Below are positions 42,301 through 51,700 of a DNA stretch of 64,000 nucleotides, piece by piece; the stretch's first letter is position 1; every line of letters starts with the position of its first letter. The stretch is from Prionace glauca (lineage: Eukaryota; Chordata; Chondrichthyes; Carcharhiniformes; Carcharhinidae), in contig CM075760.1 of the NCBI GenBank assembly GCA_037974335.1, positions 19,004,960 to 19,068,959 of the forward strand, read 5' to 3'. Position numbers and translations under genes: made by a program. The notes under the pieces are model-generated. The model did not search any database, was not told where the DNA came from, and saw only the letters and a program-made list of their open reading frames with translations.

Positions 42301-43029
42301 AGGCAGAGGAGTGATTATATTCACATTAATCTCAGCGATTCCAAAGTATTTCAAATTATGGGGGAATTTGAATGTATAGAACATTTTACCCGACCTCATG
42401 TCGCCCCAAAGTTATTAAAACTCACTGAGGTACCTTTGCTGAATTTAGTCGCTGTTCTCATGTTGTAACTAACCAGGTAAGTTACGTACCACAAACTCCC
42501 ACAAACCCGGTTGTGATAAATGGCCAACAAATTTGCGATTTTCTTTGACAAATGAGGTTTTGGGTCGGACATTGGACAGAACAGATTTGCTGTTCATAAT
42601 TATATCAAGAGATTTGACATCCTGGCATTGATATTAAATACGAATCTGGTTCTCTCTCTCTCTGACGATACCCATTGAGATGCTGAGGAGCACTGTTGCT
42701 GTTTTAGTTTTAGATTTCCGGAATCTGCAGCAATTTGCACTGATTTTATTGAATCTCTGGATGCGAGCGTCACTGACAAAGCTAACATTAATTGGTGATT
42801 GTGAACCATCTTGCTGAAACCTGCCCTCTGGATGGGTGACTTTCCACTGCAGGTTTAATACAACTGGGTGGCGTTCTCGGATATTTCAGTGGTGGTGAAG
42901 GGTTATTTTCATCACATGGAACTGGAGTCTGTGTAGGACAGACAGGGGAAAGATAGGAATACTCGGTTTATAGTTATTTGCAAAGAGAAGATGTTGTTTG
43001 AAGTATAAAAACAATTCTGTGGATTCTGG
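42301..43029. other. no gene seen
   Basis: No coding or RNA gene recognised. A short CT repeat lies at 42651-42662, and GAATCTGCAGCAATTTGCA near 42720 resembles the paired repeat at 38.7 kb. Confidence 0.5.
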
Positions 43030-43239
43030 AATTCAAACCCAAAGAGAAAATGCTGTAAAACCTCAGCAGGCCTGGCAATATTTGTAAGGAGAGGGAAAAG
43101 CTGACGTTTCGAGTCCAGATGTCCCGAGACTGTCCAGCATTATCTCTTCACGTTGTTTTAAGTGTCTTTGTGTGGAATAAATTGATTCTGAATCTCTGGG
43201 GCGGAGGAATTGTGGGTTGATCCAAGACTATCATACTGA

Positions 43240-43395
43240 AGGAGAGACTATAAACCCTATCAGGGACTGGATCAGACCATCCAGTTGCTGCCCATATTGA
43301 ACACTTTGTCTTTACAGCTCAGTCTCAGGGAGCCTCAGGGATGCCCGGTTTCTGCCTCTGGCTGAGTCAACACAACCTCCGATTCGACACTTTAA
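43240..43395 (-). pseudogene. VH pseudogene fragment (FR1-FR2)
   Basis: The complement of 43310-43395 matches the FR1 part of the functional VH exon almost word for word: GGTTGTGTTGACTCAGCCAG, then AGGCAGAAACCGGGCATCCC, TGAGGCTCCCTGAGACTGAG. The match decays through CDR1 and FR2 and stops near 43240; CDR2, FR3 and the RSS are not recognisable. The FR1 Cys region reads GCTGTAAAG, so the first Ig-fold Cys is at best shifted. Leader and promoter are missing: upstream the 43395-43705 interval is a foreign insert and the equivalent of 35125-35530 is absent. Confidence 0.8.
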
Positions 43396-43705
43396 ACAAA
43401 AGCTATGAAAAGAAAACGCAACTCACCCCGGACACACTCTGTAACCCTTTTCCATCAGGGACTAGGTAAAAGCAAATTCTGAGGAGACTACAAACCGACT
43501 CAGAAACTATTTCTTTACAACAGAATTGCAACCAGAATTTTGAATGGATCTACCTCGCATTAAATTGATATTTTTCTAGACCCGAGCTATGACTGCAACA
43601 TAATATTCTTCACTCTCTCCCTTCCTTCTCTATGCACGGTATGCTCTGTCTGTATAGTGCGCAAGACTGTGTACTAATGTGTGTGATAATAATAAATCAA
43701 ATAAA
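43395..43705 (+). mobile_element. retroelement 3' end inserted in V pseudogene leader intron
   Basis: Ends TGCACGGTATGCTCTGTCTG, TATAGTGCGCAAGACTGTGT, ACTAATGTGTGTGATAATAA and AAATCAAATAAAATA, a 3' tail common to elasmobranch interspersed repeats. The Ig flank homology resumes exactly after it with AAACACCGAGGATTATTCCC (43717), matching 35017. Confidence 0.65.
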
Positions 43706-44149
43706 ATATATCAAAAAACACCGAGGATTATTCCCAGTGAATTGATTGCTGACACTGGAATATTCAACAGACAGACTAACACTGAGGCAGAAAGAGTGAG
43801 ATCCATTGGAACGTCTCTGCTAGACCAAAAGGTGAAATTATATTTGAGCCTCTGTTATAGAGAAAAAAACAATTTGATTGTAAACCAAGTCCCTTAATTC
43901 TGCACCCCCTTTCACAAGAGAATAGAGGTAAGATGACATTACCTTATCAGAGTAAAAACGTCAGTCTGATTTGCACATTGCAGCATAAATATAATCCATT
44001 TGAACAATTATTATCGATTTATGTAACTAATTGCTGGGATGATTTTATTTCAGGTGTGGGTAGCCGTCACTGTAATTTGGGACTGGATACAAGAAGGAGG
44101 GAAGAAATGGCCTCATGTTATCGCTCGGCAATTAATGCACAAACTTAAC

Positions 44150-44425
44150 TAATGTTCTCAGGACCCGACTTCGAATCCCACCACCACAGATGGTGGGATT
44201 TAAATTCAGTAAAAAAAAAGCATCTGGAAATAAGAATCCACTTATGGCCATGATATCATTGTCGATTGTGTAAAAACCTACCTGCTTCACTAATGTATTT
44301 TCGAGAAGGGAATCTGCCGTCCTTACCTGGTCTGACCTATGTGTGATCCAAGAACCACAGCAATGTGATTGGCTCTCACTGCCCTCGGACAAGAAGTAGG
44401 CAATAAATTCTGAACAGTCAAAGGT
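44150..44425 (+). mobile_element. tRNA-derived SINE in copy B
   Basis: AATGTTCTCAGGACCCGACT, TTCGAATCCCACCACCACAG (B-box), CATTGTCGATTGTG, CTGCCGTCCTTACCTGGTCT, CTGCCCTCGGACAAG, GGCAATAAATTCTG. Same family as 21760-22070; it is absent from copy A, so it post-dates the duplication. Confidence 0.85.
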
Positions 44426-44429
44426 GCCC

Positions 44430-44740
44430 ATGTCCATAGAATCATTACAGAGCAGAAGAAAGCCTTTTGGCCTATCAGGCCCAAACCCGCAACATTCCCA
44501 CCTCAGTCTATCCCCATCACCCCACGTATATTCCCCGCTAATTCTCTTGACACGATTGGACAATTCATCATCGTGGATCAACCTAAGCGGCATATCCTTG
44601 AACAATGTGAGTAAATGAGCAGGCAATTGGAGAATATGCAGACTCCACACAGACAGACCCAAACCGGGAGTTGAACCCGGGTCCCTGGCGCTTTGAGGCA
44701 GAAACCCTAACATATATGCCACCGTGCCACCCACAAATTA
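44430..44740 (-). mobile_element. tRNA-derived SINE, second family, minus strand
   Basis: On the minus strand: GGGTGGCACGGTGGCATATA (A-box head), CGCCAGGGACCCGGGTTCAA (B-box), GTCTGTGTGGAGTCTGCATA, ending CCTGATAGGCCAAAAGGC and TGTAATGATTCTATGG. Nearly full length. It is back-to-back with the preceding SINE and also absent from copy A. Confidence 0.88.
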
Positions 44741-46309
44741 ATTCAAAAAGAACAATCTTCATGTGATGCAATATTACACGTTAGATTTCCCAAAAGGCTC
44801 CTTTACCCTGTGAAAATTAACACTGAAAGAAAACTGGTGGACTTATAATTAATTGAGCTGACAGGGAAACATGACATCGACATCAACCTTTGACAGAGAA
44901 TTTATAAAATCCGAATGGACACGGTGATCAGGAAAGTTCTTTGTCAACATCCAAGTCATTGCTGCTCATTTTTTTGGCCACCGGCTGTAGAACATTCACT
45001 GGTAGTGGGAACTCAGGATATTAGGACTTTGTGGCATATTGCACAATATCACAAAAAATAAATGTTTTGTCTTCCACTAAACCAGGCCGTTTCTTCACTC
45101 ATTGGCAGCTATGAGAGCGACTGTTAAATAATCGAAACCAGATTATGCTGGACAACAGAACATGGTGCTGATCAGGGATAAGAGAGGTTGTCTTTTTAAA
45201 GTTGTGCAGAACGCTTAGAATATTCCAGGTATCCACGCTTTTCAAGACAATTGTATGATTTTATTTTACTTTTAATTATTTTCATTTTGGGTCATAGCAC
45301 TGATCTCATTGGACTGAGGGGGTGGGGAGGTCAAAATCTCTTCCTTGCAGGTCATGAAGTTACTCACAAAGTGGCTTTAATTGTTGGAAGGACATTTATT
45401 TGGAAGTTATACAAATGAAATAGCATCTGGCCAATTTACTCGTTCCCCATACTATTTAATCACAGTGCAGCCCTTAAAATATTTTCTTGGAAGGAATACC
45501 ATTTAAAAACCTTTCTTTATTATGGGAATCAAGCATTTATTGTATAACTGGATAAGTCCCATTTAATCCTTACATATTCGCGCTAATCTGTCCCACGCAG
45601 TATTTGGCAGCAGTCCAACCTGCTGCCAACTGCCCGAAGATATTTACAGGAAGCATCTGACGGTGTTTGTTCAGTAAGTCAAAGATCTGTTTCCTCAGTA
45701 CTGAACAGTTGGCTGCAAGCCAACTTCAAACTCTTAGCATTGTCAATAGAGCCTATTTATAAACAAATCTGCCCAGCAACAACTGGAGGCAATCTAAATT
45801 ATTATTTTTAAAGCTGTGAACCGATATGAATGCTTCCCATTCCATTGGAAAAGAAAGCTACCCAGATTCTCTGGCACCTTGTTAGTAACAATGATAATCT
45901 CTCCAACCCAACAATACATTGAGATGGATGGATAGAAATAAATACAGGCAGATTGTGAGAGTTGATTCAGAGAGGTGATATATCTTATACTGCATAAATA
46001 TGTAGTCTGGTGTTTTATTTCACTTTATTCTTCCATGGGACGTGGGGGTCCCTGGAAAGAACAACATGTATTTCCTGTGCTTAATTCCTTTTCAGCTGAG
46101 TGGTGTGTTAGGGCATCTCAGAAGGCATTGCCCAGTTATATATATGGCGGTCCATCTTGAGTTACACCCTGCTGAGACCAAGTAGGGATGGCAGATGTCC
46201 TTCACTGGGGAATCAGAGGGTTATCTCGTCGCTATCAGTATGAATCAAAATTTATTGATTGAATTCAAATTCCACCTGCTGCCATGGTCGGATTTAATCT
46301 CAATTTAAT

Positions 46310-46870
46310 TTAATTTAATTCCAGAGATTCACCACCCTTTGAGTGCAGAAGTTGCTCCTCAACTCCATTCTAAACTGCCGCCCTCCCCCTTATCCTGAGG
46401 CTGTGCCCGCTTGTCCTGCTGTCCTTTCTGAGCGGGAAGAATCTCTCTACCTCTACCCTATCCATCCCCTTCATTATCTTATGCGTCTCTATAAGATCCC
46501 CCCTCATCCTTCTAAATTCCAACGAGTACAGACCCAGTCTATTCAGCCTCTCTTCAAAGTTCAACCCCCTCATCTCTGGTATCAGCCTAGTGAACCTCCT
46601 CTGCATTCCCTCCAAGGCCAAAATATCCTTCCACAAGTGCAGCGACCAAAACTGCACACAGTACTCCAGCTGCTGCCTCACCAGTACCCTGTACAGTTGC
46701 AGCAAGACCTCCCCGCTTTTATATCCTATCTCCATCGCTATAATGGCCAGCATCCCATTCGCCTTCCTGATCACCTGCTGCACCTGCAGACTGGGTTTTT
46801 GCGACTCATGCACAAGGACCCCCAGGTCCGTCTGCACTATAGCATGCTGCAGCTTTTCCCCCTAGAAATA
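46310..46870 (-). mobile_element. CR1-like LINE 3' part
   Basis: An open minus-strand stretch (46370-46837) reads LGVLVHESQKPSLQVQQVIR, VRQQLEYCVQFWSLHLWKDI, LNFEERLNRLGLYSLEFRRM, RGDLIETHKIMKGMDRVEVE. 5'-truncated and lacking the RT catalytic core; mildly diverged. Confidence 0.88.
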
Positions 46871-47120
46871 GTAATCCCTGCCACTATTATTTAGTTTTGA
46901 GAATTTATTTATTTTTATTTATTTCTTTTTGTGAATTTTTACTATTTATTTTTGTGAATGGAGAATTATTGGTAATATTGGCGTCAGGCGATGACCATCT
47001 CCAAAAACGGGGAATCTGACCGTTGCCCCTTGTCACTCAATGATATTGCAACACTGAATCAACAACTAACAACATCTTCGAGGTTACCATTGGCTAATCG
47101 CTGTGTTAGCTGGGTATATA

Positions 47121-47385
47121 CATAGAACATAGAACATAAAACATAGAACATTACAGCGCAGAACAGGCCCTTCGGCCCACGATGTTGCGCCGACCAGTTA
47201 CAAAACAATGACCCACTAGCCTAAACCAATCCCTTTTCATCCATAAACCTATCCACAGATCTTTTAAACGCCCCCAAACTAGGTGCATTTACAACCGCAG
47301 CTGGCAGGGCATTCCAGTCCCTCACCACCCTCTGGGTAAAGAACCTACCCCTGACATCTGTCCTATAACTACCCAGTTACATGCT
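47121..47385 (-). mobile_element. young LINE 3' end, inverted copy
   Basis: Minus-strand copy of the last ~250 bp of the element at 48640-50615 with only a few differences (GGGACTGGAATGCCCTGCCA, AAATGCACCTAGTTTGGGGG, AACTGGTCGGCGCAACATCG). It ends in an extended ATGTTCTATG tail (47121-47155). Confidence 0.92.
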
Positions 47386-47639
47386 CCAGCTGGAATATCA
47401 ACTCAGCCTGCTGTGAGTAACCCACCCGCTAACTCCCCAAACCTGTGCACCACCTGCACGACACATATTAGGGGACAAAAATTGTTCTCTCCACTTACTT
47501 GAATAGATACAGTTCAAACAACATTCAAAAATCTTCATCCCATTCAGGCCAAAGCAACCGGCTTGACAGGAATAACATTTGCGAATGCTCACTCCCTGCA
47601 CCACACAGAGCATCATTATGTACCATCTACAAGTTTCAC

Positions 47640-47950
47640 TTCCGAACCTCACCAAGGCTCCTTAGGCAGCCACACGGTGGGTTGCCATCTGCAAGGACAG
47701 GGGTAACAGTTACCAGGGAATACCATCTATAAATTCCCCTCCAAGTCAGTCATATACCTGATGTAGAAATGTATCATCCTTCCATCACTGTCGCAGGACC
47801 GAGATCCTAGAACTCCCTGTGTAACAGGACCGTATGGGTATCTACACCACAGGATCTGCAGCATTTCAGGAAGGTAGCTTACCACCAGTTTACTAAAGGC
47901 AATGAGGAATAGGCAACAAATACTGACTAGGCCAGCAACGCCCATATCCC
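47640..47950 (-). repeat. dispersed repeat (same family as 29040-29330)
   Basis: ACCAAGGCTCCTTAGGCAGC, AGGACAGGGGTAACAG, TAGAACTCCCTGTGTAACAG, GGTAGCTTACCACCAG, CAATGAGGAATAGGCAACAA and CAACGCCCATATCCCTT. Confidence 0.75.
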
Positions 47951-48307
47951 TTAAACTAAAACATCAACATATCAATGTTTATGAATGGATGATAACTAAT
48001 GAACACAATTGGTCATCTTTGTAAATGTTTGGCAATTGATGAAAATAAATATCAACTTTCTGAACATTTATGACCTTCTTTTTCTCTGCCAGAAGATAAG
48101 TTCCATTCCACAGGAGATTCATGATTCAGAAACATCACACTATCCGAAGACAAGGCGGATAGAAGAGATGGCAACATCTGTGGGTGTGTCTCAATCATAA
48201 CATTACGGGACAGGCCTTTGATAGGATGACAATTTTGTTACTCATCTGCTTGAAGACCGGGATTAAGCTGAAGCGCAGTGTTTTGTTTGTGTTGGGGTGA
48301 TGGGTAT

Positions 48308-48429
48308 CACCATGTATGGGTATGGGAACGTATGGGTATGGTATGTATAGAGATATGTATAGAGATACAGAGATATGTATAGAGATATGATATGTATAGA
48401 GATATACATATCATACCCATACATTGGTG
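48308..48429. repeat. imperfect palindrome with GATATGTATAGA core repeats
   Basis: CACCATGTATGGGTATGG at the left is matched in inverse by CATACCCATACATTGGTG at the right; between them are several GATATGTATAGAGATA units. Can extrude as a cruciform or hairpin. Confidence 0.75.
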
Positions 48430-48601
48430 GATCTCAGTAAGACATTCGACACTAACATCAGGTCAGAGACTACAACATTTGGGGGAACTAAGCTCTCCAT
48501 CAAAAAATTCTCGGTCTCTTTTATGACACAGAAAAGGACAATTTACAAAACAACTGATAGCCTCATGGACAACACTTAGGGTTGAATCAACCTCTCAAAA
48601 A

Positions 48602-50527
48602 TTGTCCTCCTCAGTCATCAACAAATGGTGCACCAAAAAAGTTGATTCGTTGGTTAGGAAGAAAAAGGAGGCTTATGTTCGGATGAGGCTTGAGGGCTCA
48701 GGTAATGCATTAGAAAGTTTTAGATTGGCTAGGAGGGAGTTGAAGAGGGAGTTAAAAAGGGCCAAAAGAGGGCATGAGATGATTTTGGCTGATAGGATTA
48801 AGGAGAACCCTAAGGCGTTTTACAGGTATGTCAAGAACAGAAGGTTGGTTAGGACAAGATTAGGGCCAGTTACAGACAGTAGAGGGAAGTTGTGTGTGGA
48901 ACCGGAGGAGATTGGAGAGGCGTTGAACCAATATTTCTCTTCGGTGTTCACGCAAGGGGACAGGAATGTAGCTGAGGAGGACACTGGGGTGCAGGGGTGT
49001 GAAATAGATAGTATTGCAGTTGATACGGGGGATGTGCTGGATATTTTAGAGGGTTTGAAAATAGATAAGTCCCCTGGTCCAGATGGGATTTACCCTAGGA
49101 TTCTTTGGGAGGCAAGAGGGGTGATTGCGGAGCCTCTGGCTCTGATCTTCAGGTCGTCGTTAGTCTCTGGTATTGTACCAGAAGATTGGAGGACAGCAAA
49201 TGTTGTCCCATTGTTTAAGAAGGGGAGAAGGGACTTCCCTGGGAATTATAGAACGGTGAGTCTTACTTCTGTGGTGGGTAAGGTTTTGGAAAGGATTATT
49301 AGAGACAGGATTTATAGTTATTTGGAAAGTAATGAGTTGATTAGAGATAGTCAGCACGGTTTTGTAGCGGGTAGGTCATGCCTTACTAACCTTATCGAGT
49401 TCTTTGAGAAAGTGACCAAAGAGGTGGATAGGGGTAAGGCAGTTGATGTGGTGTATATGGATTTTAGCAAGGCGTTTGATAAGGTTCACCATGGTAGGCT
49501 TCTGCAGAAAATGCAGATGTATGGGATTGGGGGTGATCTAGGTAATTGGATCAGGAATTGGCTAGCAGATAGGAGACAGAGAGTGGTGGTTGATGGGAAA
49601 TATTCGTCATGGAGTTCGGTTACAAGTGGTGTGCCTCAGGGATCTGTTTTGGGGCCACTGCTGTTTGTAATTTTTATTAATGATCTGGATGAGGGTATAG
49701 TTGGGTGGATTAGTAAGTTTGCTGATGACACCAAAGTCGGAGGTGTGGTAGATTGTGAGGAAGGGTGTCATAGTTTGCAGGATGACTTAGAAAGGTTGCA
49801 GAGCTGGGCTGAGAGGTGGCGAATGGAGTTTAATGTGGAGAAGTGTGAGGTAATTCATTTCGGTAGGAATAACAGATGTGTTGAGTATAGGGCTAACGGG
49901 AGGACTTTGAATAGTGTGGAGGAGCAGAGGGATCTAGGTGTATGTGTACATAGATCCCTGAAAGTTGGGAATCAAGTAGATAAAGTTGTTAAGAAGGCAT
50001 ACGGAGTTTTGGCGTTTATTGGTAGGGGGATTGAATTTAGGAGTCGTAGCGTCATGATGCAACTGTACACATCTCTGGTGCGGCCGCACTTGGAGTTTTG
50101 TGTGCAGTTCTGGTCCCCACATTACAAGAAGGATGTAGAGGCTTTGGAGAGGGTGCAGAGGAGGTTTACCAGGATGTTGCCTGGTATGGAGGGGAGATCC
50201 TATGAGGAGAGATTGAGTGATTTGGGGTTGTTTTCGCTGGAAAGAAGGCGGCTAAGAGGGGATCTCATTGAAACATATAAGATGATTAGAGGTTTAGACA
50301 GGGTAGATAGTGATAGCCTTTTTCCTAGGATGGAGAAAGCTAACACGAGGGGGCACGATTTTAAATTAAGGGGGGGTAGTTATAGGACAGATGTCAGGGG
50401 TAGGTTCTTTACCCAGAGGGTGGTGAGGGACTGGAATGCCCTGCCAGCTGCAGTTGTAAATGCACCTAGTTTGGGGGCGTTTAAAAGATCTGTGGATAGG
50501 TTTATGGATGAAAACGGATTGGTTTAG
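48602..50527 (+). CDS. LINE reverse transcriptase ORF (5'-truncated ORF2)
   Basis: A 641-codon uninterrupted frame. Its first dozen residues (MSSSVINKWCTKK) are probably flanking DNA read through, the LINE itself starting near 48640. Order: pre-RT linker LVRKKKEAYVRMRLEGSG; AFYRYVKNRRLVRTRLGPV; DKSPGPDGIYPRIL; VVPLFKKGRRDFPGNYR and SLTSVVGKVLERII; HGFVAGRSCLTNL; YMDFSKAFDKVHHGRL (first catalytic Asp); SGVPQGSVLGPLLFVIFIND; KFADDTKVGG (catalytic FADD); thumb and C-terminus [20 protein letters not shown] to FFTQRVVRDWNALPAA. The APE endonuclease domain that should precede it is lacking, so it cannot retrotranspose by itself. Intactness and closeness to the 47121-47385 copy point to a recent insertion. 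Confidence 0.93.
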   Translation: MSSSVINKWCTKKVDSLVRKKKEAYVRMRLEGSGNALESFRLARRELKRELKRAKRGHEMILADRIKENPKAFYRYVKNRRLVRTRLGPVTDSRGKLCVEPEEIGEALNQYFSSVFTQGDRNVAEEDTGVQGCEIDSIAVDTGDVLDILEGLKIDKSPGPDGIYPRILWEARGVIAEPLALIFRSSLVSGIVPEDWRTANVVPLFKKGRRDFPGNYRTVSLTSVVGKVLERIIRDRIYSYLESNELIRDSQHGFVAGRSCLTNLIEFFEKVTKEVDRGKAVDVVYMDFSKAFDKVHHGRLLQKMQMYGIGGDLGNWIRNWLADRRQRVVVDGKYSSWSSVTSGVPQGSVLGPLLFVIFINDLDEGIVGWISKFADDTKVGGVVDCEEGCHSLQDDLERLQSWAERWRMEFNVEKCEVIHFGRNNRCVEYRANGRTLNSVEEQRDLGVCVHRSLKVGNQVDKVVKKAYGVLAFIGRGIEFRSRSVMMQLYTSLVRPHLEFCVQFWSPHYKKDVEALERVQRRFTRMLPGMEGRSYEERLSDLGLFSLERRRLRGDLIETYKMIRGLDRVDSDSLFPRMEKANTRGHDFKLRGGSYRTDVRGRFFTQRVVRDWNALPAAVVNAPSLGAFKRSVDRFMDENGLV

Positions 50528-50615
50528 GCTAGTGGGTCATTGTTTTGTAACTGGTCGGCGCAACATCGTGGGCCGAAGGGCCTGTTCTGCGCTGTAATGT
50601 TCTATGTTCTAATGT
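48640..50615 (+). mobile_element. young CR1-like LINE, 5'-truncated
   Basis: Runs from the linker upstream of RT to the 3' UTR, ending GTAATGTTCTATGTTCTAAT. The 3' UTR is only about 85 bp and includes GGGCCGAAGGGCCTGTTCTG. No clear target-site duplication was found at the two ends, which is usual for CR1. Same family, older copies: 22610-22832 and 20269-20990. Confidence 0.9.
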
Positions 50616-50639
50616 GAACTATGAAAAAAAGACACCAAA

Positions 50640-50960
50640 CTAAAATGAATAGAACAAAGAACAAAGAACAACACAGCACGGGAAACAGGCCCTTTGGCCC
50701 AACGAGCCCGCGCCACTATCTTAACAATGTGTTTTTCCTCCTCCACCCTTGACCCGTGTCTATGCTTATGGTACCCCCATTGGAAACCAGATTAAAGGGA
50801 GAATAATTTAGGGACAATTTGTTACACCAATCAGCCTAATAACACTTCTTTGGGGTGTGGGAGGAAATCAGAGCACCCGGAGGAAACCCATGCAACCACA
50901 GGGAGAATGTGCATGCCCCTCGTTAGACAACGAGGTGGACCGAAACACCTGTGGAGTGAA
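50640..50960 (-). mobile_element. SINE-like composite, minus strand (unit 1)
   Basis: GAACAAAGAACAAAGAACAA, GGAAACAGGCCCTTTGGCCC, then CTTCTTTGGGGTGTGGGAGG, GAGCACCCGGAGGAAACC, ACAGGGAGAATGTGCATGCC, followed by CCTCGTTAGACAACGAGGTG. The unit from about 50860 on recurs at about 51380-51795. Confidence 0.75.
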
Positions 50961-51009
50961 AGAGAAAAACATCAACACATGTAGCATTAGATTTTTAGTC
51001 ACGTCCCCA

Positions 51010-51325
51010 GGCTCTGATCCATATTTAAAACAGTCTCCTGTGACTCTCCATCCCGATTTTCCTCATGTATCTATCAAAGTAAACCTTAAACAATTCCATC
51101 GTGCCTGCCTCCACCACCTTACTTGGCAGTGCATTCCATACCCCCACGACCCTCTGCGTGAAAAACCTCCCTCTAGCATCCAAATTATACCTCTCCCCCC
51201 TCACCATAAGCCCGTGGCCTCTCGTGATATTTGTCTCCAATGTAAGAAAAAGCCTGCCACTGTTTACTCTGTCTATACCCTTCATTATTTTATACACCTC
51301 TATTAGATCCCCCCTCAATATCAAT
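51010..51325 (-). mobile_element. CR1-like LINE 3' end (unit 1)
   Basis: Minus strand RGDLIEVYKIMKGIDRVNSG, ARGRFFTQRVVGVWNALPSK, VVEAGTMELFKVYFDRYM. Its beginning, AGGCTCTGATCCATATTTAA to GTGCCTGCCTCCACCACC, is repeated at 51700-51808. Confidence 0.85.
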
Positions 51326-51344
51326 AGTGTAGGGTCAATATTTT

Positions 51345-51700
51345 ACACCAAACAGCCTAAGAGCTCATCTTTGGGGTTTGGGAGGAAACCAGAGCGCCCG
51401 GAGGAAACCCACGCATCCACAGGGAGAATGTGCAAACTCCCACAGACACAGGCCCAAATCCATGTATCTGCACAGCTAGCAGTGATAGTCACTGAGCTGT
51501 TGTGCTGTCCGTCTGCTGGTCCAGGATTAAGCACACACACCGACACGAAGTACTAGGCCACTCTCGAAACATCCAAGAGCAGCCCATGCACAACCCACCG
51601 TGTGCATGCCCCTCGTTTGACAACAAGGTGGACCGACACATGTGGATTAAAAGAGACAAAACATTAACATGTAATACTATATTTCCAGTGTCGTCCCGAA
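51345..51700 (-). mobile_element. SINE-like composite, minus strand (unit 2)
   Basis: TTTGGGGTTTGGGAGGAAAC, CAGAGCGCCCGGAGGAAACC, CACAGGGAGAATGTGCAAAC with an extra insert (51430-51590) relative to unit 1, then CATGCCCCTCGTTTGACAAC and AAGGTGGACCGACACATGTG. Splits the LINE reading at about 51325 and 51775. Confidence 0.75.

Larger units (their letters stand above)
43706..46300. repeat. Ig upstream flank, copy B of a duplication
   Basis: Matches 35015-35115 (leader intron) and 35620-37340 in the same order: AATTGATTGCTGACACTGGA (43741), GAGCTGACAGGGAAACATGA (44856), ACATCCAAGTCATTGCTGCT (44949), CATATTGCACAATATCACAA (45035), GTATTTGGCAGCAGTCCAAC (45600), TATTTATAAACAAATCTGCC (45754), TAGGGATGGCAGATGTCC (46183). 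It has gained two SINEs (44150-44740) and lost the leader and promoter. Confidence 0.85.

Noticed and set aside
37381-43239. Constant-region exons or J of a second cluster
   Set aside because: I looked for Ig-fold Cys/Trp patterns and WGxG between the functional V flank and the V pseudogene and found none.
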